DNA of 64,000 bases from Ctena decussata. Taxonomy: Eukaryota; Mollusca; Bivalvia; Lucinida; Lucinidae. Every line of letters starts with the position of its first letter. Position 1 is the stretch's first letter. The stretch spans positions 30,340,166-30,404,165 of the forward strand of contig OZ022508.1 of NCBI GenBank assembly GCA_963989385.1, in the 5' to 3' direction. Under the pieces are notes generated by a model. That model was given only the letters and a program-made list of their open reading frames with translations. It did no database searches and had not been told where the DNA came from. Both the position numbers and the translations under genes were made by a program. Below, in pieces: positions 55,891 through 64,000 of this stretch.

Positions 55891-57200
55891 ATCTTTTCAA
55901 TCACAAAAAAGGTTCCACTGCGCACCTGCAGTATTTCATTATCATCCTTTCATTCCTTCGATATGACTCAAATACTGTTGAAAGGACAATAAAACCGCAA
56001 AACTGACCATCCAGGACAAGAGAAAAAAAACATTTGCTCAGTCCTCAAGATATAACAACTCTAAATATATGGGAAAGCCATGCCTGTGCAGAGCCCCAAC
56101 TCAGGCTGCTGACATTAGAGGATATCAGTGTAGTTAGTGCATATAGAAGATGAACTGTTTGCCATTCAACTCAGTACTAGTAACATTTAACATGCTCTCT
56201 GAAAGTCTCCTGAAAAATGTATGAATAATAAAAGCTGCAGCTTGCATATCATTAAATTTTAGCATATTTTAAAATGATACAAATGAAAATAAGACTTACC
56301 AATCAACTTATTGAAAAGTTTCATCAGAATAATGCTAAATCAGAACACAATTTTAATATTCCAAGAACAAGAAGTCAGATCATAGTCACTGTATATCACT
56401 CTCTAAAAATCCTAATTTCTATGTGAATGGTAGCACAATATGCACAAATCAATTAGTGTTAATGACCCTAGCTGACTTTCCCATGTGGGGATTGGTCATA
56501 TTACATCATACAGTGGCTGGACTGTGAACCCCTGGAGATTTATACCTTGTCTTATCAGTAACAAATTGTGCATCAAAAATTGAACACACCTGCTGCTTTC
56601 CAGTTTAGAACTACATATAGACAAGTGTTAAAAACCAAAATAAATAAATAAAATAAACAATAAGAGAAATAAATGAAAAATGATAAAATAAAAAAAATGA
56701 AAATTTAGAATAAAGTACCAACTGTGGAAAAAATATACTACTCCAAATAAGTACTAATTAAATTATAGGCATATTACATGTATAATTCAGAAATCCAAAT
56801 GACTTTTTAAAAATGTTTATAAACTTTGGGGGCATTGTAGATGGCCTACAGCTTTAAACTCTTAGTCAAATACAGTAACATGTGAGTTGTACGCAGACAT
56901 TTCTAACTTAAAGATAGAGTTCAAAATGACCTGACATTCCTAAACTGTAAGTGCAACAAGGGTAGTTTTAGTTACTCATTATGTCTGTTTAAAAAAGTTA
57001 CAATTTAGTTTTGACTTTTTGGCAGACTAAAGTTTGGTTGTTTTAAAATCAGTTACAGTGACAAACTAAATTTGTTCTAAGTTTCTGGCAAAGCTGTGGC
57101 TCTTTGATAATCATAGTATAAGTTTATGGCAAAGCTTTGGTTATCTTCAAGCCAAATTCTAAGTTTGTGGCATAGTTTTGGTAAGGTTAAGGAGAAAGTT
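55891..57200. other. AT-rich interior of the TIR element
   Basis: No coding potential. aataaataaaataaac simple sequence lies at about 56638-56700; CTGGCAAAG-like degenerate words begin at about 57085. Confidence 0.4.
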
Positions 57201-57659
57201 TAAGTTTCTGGCAATGCATCAGCAAGGTTTCTGATAGTTAATACTTTCTGGCAATGCAATGGCGAAGTCATCGCTAGCGGCACAGTGCTTGCCGAAAGCT
57301 TGCCTCTAGTGGCAAAGATCGGCACAGTTTTCCGGCACAGAATTTCATTGCGGAAAGGTTGCAGCAAGGCTGCAGCAACCTTGCGGCAAAGAATCTTTTT
57401 GGTAAGGGCGTTAAGCATCAAATCAACCAACCAAATTTTTGCCATGCCTATTTATGGCTATTCAACATGTTTACGCTCAGAACCTCAGTTTCTCTGGGGA
57501 AGATCTTCCACAGAGCGGTATCTGAAAACTGTCAGCATCTATGGGCTAATTAGTCCATAACGTACCTAAATCATAATTAACATCGAAACACAAAGACCTG
57601 AACGACGTTGTTGTTTTCTTTCTTCACCTATCGCACTTTTAGGCATATTTGTTTGATTG

Positions 57660-59086
57660 GTATCGGGACGTTTCGCGCCAGGGACGTTTCGTCCCAGGAC
57701 GTTTCGTCCCAAACAGGCCTAAAATCCGGGACGATTCGTCCCAGGACGTTTCGTCCCATTTTTTTTTTTTTTATTAAAGATGTGAAAAATAATTAACGAT
57801 CAAAATATTATAGAAATATACTTTTTGGCTGTCACATAGATTAAAAAAGACTGATATTGGTAAATATTTGGTTGATTTATAACACTTTTCCTTCACTTTA
57901 ACATAATTTGGTTAAAAGTGATTCTATCTTATTGGGTCTCTTTGCTGTGTCTATGCAACTTTCTTTTGTCTTATGGGTCTATTTGCCTCTTCTCTGCATC
58001 TTCCTGCTGCTACACGATTGCTTCATAGCCTTGAAAAGGTCTTTGTCATAGAAAAATTAAACTGATCTTTTTGGCAGACTTTTATTATACATGGCTAAAA
58101 GAGCATAACATATGCTTAAATGCACTTTCTTTCTTATATTACACGGTAACACATTTGTAACAACTTCTTGATACTAAATATACATAAAATAATAGTAAGG
58201 CCTGAGGATAGCTAATATTTATGTCATAAATAAAAAAAAGAATCTACTTCTTGATGCATTTGTAAATTCCCATGGCGAGGAGTGCTCAGAGCTGGACTAC
58301 TTCTTAGTGAAGCCTTTGCAGCATCAAACCGTTTCTAGTAAAATAATTCTCTCTTCATTGAGCGCAAATGTCTCAGATCATTACCCAGTTTTGATTTCTG
58401 TCGAGTGTCAATATGTGGAGCGGCGTGAAACTCAGAGCAATAGTCTACCCTCAAAGGTGAACTGGCAGAGACTTGATAAGGAGCAATATAAGGATGCAGT
58501 TGAAAGTAACCTACGTGGTAAATTCACAGCTGAAAAGTTAGTAAGTGAAGAAATAAGCATAAATTGATTATCTTTTATAAAATAATGAACGGTCTCGCAC
58601 CTGATTATCTACGTGATCTTTTACCGCCGTTAGTCCAACAAACTACCTCATACAATCTTAGAAATGCTAACCATATCCAGACACTATCCTCTAATACAAA
58701 TCTTTTCTATAATTCTTTCTTCCCATCTACCATCCGTGCTTGGAATTCTCTCTCAGATGAAGTTAAACAGGCCCCATCCGTAGTGTCTTTTAAGTATCAG
58801 CTGAATAGAAACATAAAGAGACCCCCAAAATATTATAACGTTGGTTCACGGATTGGACAGATACTCCACACTAGGCTAAGAACAAGAACAAGATGGTACT
58901 TATATCAAATAATATCAAATATTTTAGGGGGTTTTAGGCATCCTGTATAATGGGGCTTCCAAGAAAATATGGGACGAATCGTCCCGGAATTATGGGACGA
59001 AACGTCCCATGAAGGAAAATGGGACGAAACGTCTGGGGCGAAACGTCCTGGGACGAAACGTCTTTGGCGCGAAACGTCCCGCAGCC
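57660..59086. mobile_element. Foldback element with GGGACGTTTCGTCCC modules and 9-bp target duplication
   Basis: GTTTGATTG at 57651-57659 and 59087-59095 flank the element. Each ~100-120-bp arm consists of repeated GGGACGTTTCGTCCC palindromic modules, starting CGGGACGTTTCGCGCCA inside GGTATC/GCAGCC ends. The two arms are mutual inverted repeats. Between them lie AT-rich DNA and a deleted non-LTR retrotransposon (58265-58950). Confidence 0.85.
58265..58950 (+). pseudogene. Internally deleted non-LTR retrotransposon fragment
   Basis: Frame 1 (to the TGA at 58565-58567) carries the endonuclease C-terminus: ELDYFLV then SDHYPVLIS, the conserved SDH-x-P motif of exonuclease-endonuclease-phosphatase domains. 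Frame 2 (58564-58950) encodes the C-terminal region typical of jockey/CR1-like element ORF2 proteins in invertebrates: FYKIMNGLAPDYL, YNLRNAN, NSFFPSTIRAWNSL. The reverse transcriptase domain between them is absent and the frames are shifted, so it is non-functional. Clade assignment is uncertain. Confidence 0.78.
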
Positions 59087-59095
59087 GTTTGATTG

Positions 59096-61735
59096 ATCGT
59101 TTTGTCTGGTAGGTCAGACGCGTACGGTATGACGAAAATCCGTAATTGGCCTTTTTGGCTTTAACGGCAGTCCCGGACAGGTCAGGTCTGCCATCCCTGC
59201 TATAGGTACCATGTAGTTCCGTATTATCCACTGCATAAGGGTAAATGAGGCCCATTTATCCTGAAGGGTACCCCAGTTAAGAGTATTAAGTCTCTTCCCG
59301 TATGGCCACTGGACTGTGCCTACACTAACCCTATCATCTTTATTTTACCTAGCTTTTAAACTTTTATTCTCCACTATCTCACTTTTTACTTCTCTTACTA
59401 ACGACTAAAAAAAAAAAAAAAACTCCGTTCATTAATTCTGAAACTGGGGTTTTCGCTGCTCATACTTTTATAATCTAATCAATCCAGGTAAGACTGTGCA
59501 TAGTGATAAAACTCGACTTCCGCCGATTTCTCATCAATGTGTCCTATGACTCTGTCCTTCGTAGGATGCTGGGCTAACCTGCATAAAACTGCAAAAGACA
59601 GATTTTCAACCCGAGACTAAGTCCATCGGACAGGTTGGAAACGCCTTTTAATACCATATAAAGTGGTGGCTATAAATAGTTTCGTGTACGGGTGGGGTTA
59701 GTATTCTAACACATGCTATGCACGTGCGAAATCAGTCAGCGTGACAATAAGCTTGTCATCCAGATGATTTGTTCTCAATTTGAAATTGATTACACCGCAT
59801 AAATTTACACTGGACAAGGTTTTCGGCGTTTCATCATCGTATCGTCACAGTCACCGGCAAACAACGTCTTAACGACGTCATATCAGCGTCAGTGCGACGT
59901 TATGATGTTCACTGGCGTTATTTTAATGCAAATATTACAGCTTTCCGCAGTATGTAATAAAGTTCTTAAGTTCCAAAACATTTATTACCAATGTTGCGTT
60001 AAAACTGCAAAGTGACATACAAGGACAAAAGGACCAAACCGTGCACATCTCAAACTTATTACAGCTCCCCTTAATCAGTCTATTCCTCCTTCTTACCCCC
60101 CCCCCCGGCCCACCCCCTCTAAAGAATAATGAAATAATCTCCCCCACACAACTTTTAACCCCTCCCCTCAATTAGGCCACCATCCATAAATCACAGGAAT
60201 AAGAAAAAAAGTTCGGCTAATTTTTAAAGGCCCCATTGCTCTTTCAATGGTAAAGTATGTATGAAAAAAGTTTGTAGAGAGGTATCGCTGCAAGCTTATC
60301 ACTACAGGTTCGTCATTGTAAATGACCGCTATTTTCCAGGTTTAATTATGTAAAACTTCCTTGAGTTTTATATAAAAATGTTTTAAAATGTTTTGTGTTT
60401 CATATAAAAATGTTTTAAAAATTATTTGGGTCATTATAGTCATAGCAACTTAAAGGCCCCATTGCTCTATCAGCATGAAAAAATTTATCATGAAGTATCG
60501 CTGCAGGCTTCTCACTATAGTTTTGTAATTGTAAAATACCGCGATTAGCCAGTTTTTAAATTATTAAACATCCTTGAGTTTCATATAAAAAGGGTTTGAA
60601 AACTTATTCGGGTCATTTTAGTTGGCAACCAAAATGACTTACTTTCGATTTCATAAAATGGTAAAAATACAACGTACAGCGTGGTTTCCCAATCACTATC
60701 CCGCCAATGTTTATATAGCATTGCTAGACGGGAAACCACAACAAGACATTGTATTTTGTGGAGCAATTTGTTATTTTTCAAAAACATGTTTTCTGAACTT
60801 TTTGCCCGTTATATGACTCAATATATGCACACAAACTCACATTTTATTACCAAACGTGAATGTTGAACCGCTTTTTACAATGGTTTGAGTTTCAGCGTTT
60901 TTACCGCTGATAGGACTATGGAGACTTTAAATGAACTACTTTCGATTTCATAAACTTGAATTGGTAAAAATACAATGTACAAGAGTGATGTCCCGTTCAC
61001 TATCCCGCTTCTGTTTATCTTGAATAGCTTGACGGGAGCCAGTAAAGGAAATCGTCTTTAGTGGAAAAATACCAAGTAACTACGTCAGCTACATGTTTCA
61101 GTTTTGGGATTAAAAATCAGATCCAGCTTCTTTACCTTATTTTGAATACTTGTATTTGTTTGTGTCATATTTTCTCAGGAAACTATCAACAGTAGTATAG
61201 ATCTACATATAAACAACGGGACATTTGTATCATCCGACTCAGAAGCGAATTTCAGGCCTATAAACATCCCTGCAAATATTCATTTATTTATTTTTTTCTT
61301 CCTTCCATAAAGGTATATGTTCGTGCCGCAGGGTAGAGGTCGGAGTGGTAGAATAATCGAGGGACTAGTTTGTTGAAAAGAAGAGGGGGCGGGTCGGCGG
61401 GGGAAGCTGTAGGGTGTGTCTAGAGACTAGGTCGGCAGACTGGGTACTACAGTTATTACCCAAATGACCAGCGTGATACCCACGTGGAATGTATCTGAAT
61501 ATGTATGACTTTAGGCTGTCAATTTTCATCAAATGGTCTTAGTTTGCGGACAGGTTTTTGAAATTTGCTGTTTCGTGCACATTACTGCAGCATCAGGCTT
61601 TATCACTTTGCATAGTCTTACGTGGATTGATTAGATTATAAAAGTATGAGCAGCGAAAAACCCAGTTTCAGAATTAATGAACGGAGTTTAACATACCTTG
61701 CGTGGCCAAATCCAAATAATACTCAAAATTGGGTG
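59096..61735. other. Gene-free sequence with short duplicated segments
   Basis: No convincing exon or RNA. An A-run lies at 59406-59422 and a C-run at 60097-60107. ggccccattgctct recurs at about 60230 and 60453, and ggccccattg recurs at the window end. Segments 60240-60660 and 60890-61060 look like diverged duplicates (ttatataaaaatgttttaaa; ctactttcgatttcataaa). Confidence 0.45.
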
Positions 61736-61739
61736 ATTG

Positions 61740-63593
61740 ACTGATAGATAGATAGATAGATAGATAGATAGGCGTCGGCGTCGGCGTCGGCGCCAGCGTC
61801 GCTTCTTGTCTGCACTCTATCCCCTGAAGGGATGCATGGATTTTTACCAAACTTGTACAGATACATCACTGGGTAGGAGAAAAACTGATTAGATTTTGGT
61901 GACCTTGATCTTATTTTCGAGGTCACAGGAGGTCAAAGAATGATGAAAAATAGCTTGTCTGCACCATATCTCCTGAAGGCATTAAGGATTTTCACCAAAC
62001 TGGCATAGATAAATCATTGGGAGATGGCAAAGAATCAATTAGATTTTGTAGACCTTGGCCCTATTTTCAAGGTCACAGGAGGTCAAAGAGTGTTGAAAAA
62101 TGCATTGTCTGCACCATATTTCCTGAACGAATAAATGAATTTCAACCAAACTTGCCCAGATATATCATTGGGAGATGGCAAAGAAGTGATTAGATTCTGG
62201 TAACATTGGCCCTATTTTCAAGGTCACAAGAGGTCAAAGAGTGTTGTAAAATGCCTTGTCTGCATCATATCTCGTGAATGGATGAATAGATTTAAACCAA
62301 ACTTGCACAGATATATAACTGGGAAATGCAAAAGAACTGATAATATTTTGGTGACAATGGCCCTATTTTCAAGGTCACAGGAGGTCAAAGAATGTTGAAA
62401 AATTGCTTGTCTGCACCATATCTCCTGAATGGATAGACGTATTTGAACCAAACTGCCACAGATATATCACTAGGAGATGGAAAAGAAGTGATTAAATTTT
62501 GGTGACATTGACCTCTTTTTCAAGGTCGCAGAAGATCAAAGAATGTTGAAAAACATCTTGTCTGCACCATATCTCCTGAAGGGATGGATGGATTCCAAAC
62601 ACAGACATTAGTAATTCCCATATAAGGGTATAGAAAGCTCTTTAAACAGTATTTCAGTAATATGGAGCCAATGAGGTAATGAAACTATGATACCTGGGAC
62701 CAGATAAGAATCAGATCTGGTCAGAACTCAAACCCACAGCTTTTGTATTATTCACATAATCAGCTGGCCAGACAAGTGTATAATCTAAGGCCGTCGTCGG
62801 CGGTCCACTTTTTCGGCCGAATATGGTATTGGCCGTACCACTTTTTTCATTCGGCCGAATATGGTATTGGCCGGACTACTTTTTCCCCGTTATTCCTTCT
62901 TTGCCTTGGTCTCAAACTGCATTAAAATCGCTTCTAGAGACGTCCTGAATTCACAATTTTTCTCGGGAGGAGGTGCCTCGAACCCCCGTTATGAGAGGGA
63001 GGACACCCCTCTCGTGGTCTCTCCCCCACTCATGCCTTCGGCACTCGGGGAACGCCTTTGGTAGTCTTTAAAAAGCTGTGGTAAGCATTTAAAATACAGC
63101 AAAAACTCATAAAATAAATTGAGTTTCACAAGCAAAATGGTCTCAAATTGCATTAAAATCGCTTCTGGAGACGTCCTGATTTCTAAAATTTTCTCATGGA
63201 AGGTAAATACTCATAAAATCAATTGCGTTTCACAAGCGAAATTGGCCTCAAAATGCATTAAAATCGCTTCTAGAGTCATCCTAAATTCAAATATTTTCTC
63301 GGGGGAGGTCCCCCGAACCCTCCTTACGAGAGGGGGGCATCCCCTCTCGTGCTCTCCCCCACTCGTGCCTTCGGCACTTGGGGAACACCTTTGGCGTTCC
63401 ATGGCCGTACCACTTTTCAAAGGCCGACGACGGCCCTGTAATCAGGAGGTGGATGAAAACTGATTAAATTTTGCTGACCTTGGCCTTATTTCAATGTTAC
63501 AGGTGGTCTTAAATTGGCAGCATTTAGGGTAGATGATACTGCTGGGAAAGTGCAGGGAGGGGGACATCTGTTTTTGTCAAAAAACATTTCTAG
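61740..63593 (+). mobile_element. Helitron-like tandem-repeat element, interrupted by a TIR element
   Basis: gatagata and ggcgtcggcgtc simple repeats precede about six ~150-bp units (tgtctgcaccatatctcctg-aa; ttttcaaggtcacaggaggt). One further partial unit lies at 63440-63510. The end is gggggacatctg plus hairpin TGTTTTTGTCAAAAAACA plus TTTCTAG followed by TTT, matching the 3' ends at 30790 and 37660. The 5' end is not defined. Confidence 0.6.
62789..63435. mobile_element. TIR element GGCCGTCGTCGGC, 647 bp
   Basis: Perfect 13-bp TIRs (62789-62801; 63423-63435) with subterminal ggccgtaccacttttt at both ends. Inside are two related blocks (ctcaaattgcattaaaatcg-cttct; actcgtgccttcggcacttg) with GC-rich gagaggggg/cccctctc hairpins. 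No ORF of note and no clear target duplication. Confidence 0.75.
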
Positions 63594-63599
63594 TTTCGC

Positions 63600-64000
63600 T
63601 TTTGCTAGTTGTTTTCTGTATGTTACAACCAGTCTTTTCTTACACTTTTGATTTTTATTCATCTATTCGTCGAAGATACAAATAAGACTACTGCTTAAAA
63701 AATACAAAAATGATAAAAAAAAAAGAAGACACAAAAAGGGGATGATCATAGAAAGGTTATCATGGCTAGTACAAGAACAGGTACTAGTATATGTAAAAAT
63801 AAAACTTTTTAAAAGTACCTGCAGATGATTTGAGGAAATTTTCTAGACTGACTTATTGGCAACAAGTCCTAATCACGACTCAACGAGTCACAGTCTGTGC
63901 GATACTGCAGCTGGAAACTAAGGATGAAGTTTTATGCTTGGGCAAACGTATGGTTTGAGGAGCTACATCCTAGCGCCTAAACTATTTAAAGGCCCCATTG
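63600..64000. other. Gene-free window end
   Basis: No gene or RNA recognised; an A-rich stretch lies at 63690-63735. Confidence 0.4.

Larger units (their letters stand above)
54524..57411. mobile_element. TIR element ACGCCCTTACCAAAAA, 2.9 kb
   Basis: The 16-base end ACGCCCTTACCAAAAA (54524-54539) is matched by TTTTTGGTAAGGGCGT (57396-57411). Both subterminal regions are built of degenerate GGCAAGCTTGCGGCAA-like words. The interior holds a family A MITE (55041-55276), a SINE-like copy (55826) and AT-rich filler with tatcttatata-type words (55380-55680). No transposase ORF was seen. Confidence 0.65.

Overview
This is an intron-rich, AT-rich animal nuclear sequence. It holds two spliced protein-coding genes that converge across about 24 kb of gene-poor DNA, and most of the remaining sequence is mobile-element mosaic. 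The repeats (pearl/HINE-like elements built around ~145-165 bp tandem arrays with GCTCACC-type ends, dense foldback MITEs, and the TCAGGG-type CAGGGTGTCCAC element) are of the kind abundant in bivalve mollusc genomes. I infer a bivalve, possibly a venerid clam; the species call is weak.

Gene 1, plus strand, 4531-21053: a 14-coding-exon gene that I could splice in frame throughout to about 1467 residues. It encodes a ZC3H4/ZC3H6 (Drosophila Suppressor of sable) family protein, with two EDGEI acidic motifs, three tandem CCCH zinc fingers, an IPSLF block, a Gly/Met/Pro-rich segment, and a long C-terminal exon with 15 DPR motifs. The intron between fingers 2 and 3 has AT-AC termini and U12-type donor and branch signals. 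Its other introns are filled with foldback MITEs, and one intron holds a 2.1 kb tandem-repeat element nested in a MITE.

Gene 2, minus strand, coding 51215-45005: FBXO30/FBXO40-type F-box protein. A large exon carries the TRAF-type zinc-finger region and F-box. A short terminal exon at 45005-45223 supplies the C-terminus. The 4.3 kb intron between them is mostly two nested pearl/HINE-like elements.

Repeat layout: 1-4.4 kb has a tandem duplication, a SINE-like copy, a poly-G tract and a 36-bp minisatellite. 26.5-28.2 kb is an element nested in a foldback. 28.4-30.8 kb is a Helitron-like element (hairpin plus CTAG end) containing a second hairpin-ended element. 31.6-35.8 kb is a three-level nest. 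37.6-38.3 kb is a reverse Helitron-like copy. 41.0-41.7 kb is a 48-bp minisatellite. 46-49 kb is the nest in the FBXO30 intron. 53.2 kb has a tRNA-like sequence. 54.5-57.4 kb is a TIR element. 57.7-59.1 kb is a foldback element with a 9-bp target duplication carrying a broken non-LTR retrotransposon. 61.7-63.6 kb is a Helitron-like element disrupted by a TIR element.

No prokaryotic, organellar or viral genes were recognised. The most unusual observations are the AT-AC intron, two independent insertions of long hairpin-ended elements at the same place in the same MITE family, a MITE that begins inside a splice donor, and the foldback element carrying the deleted retrotransposon.
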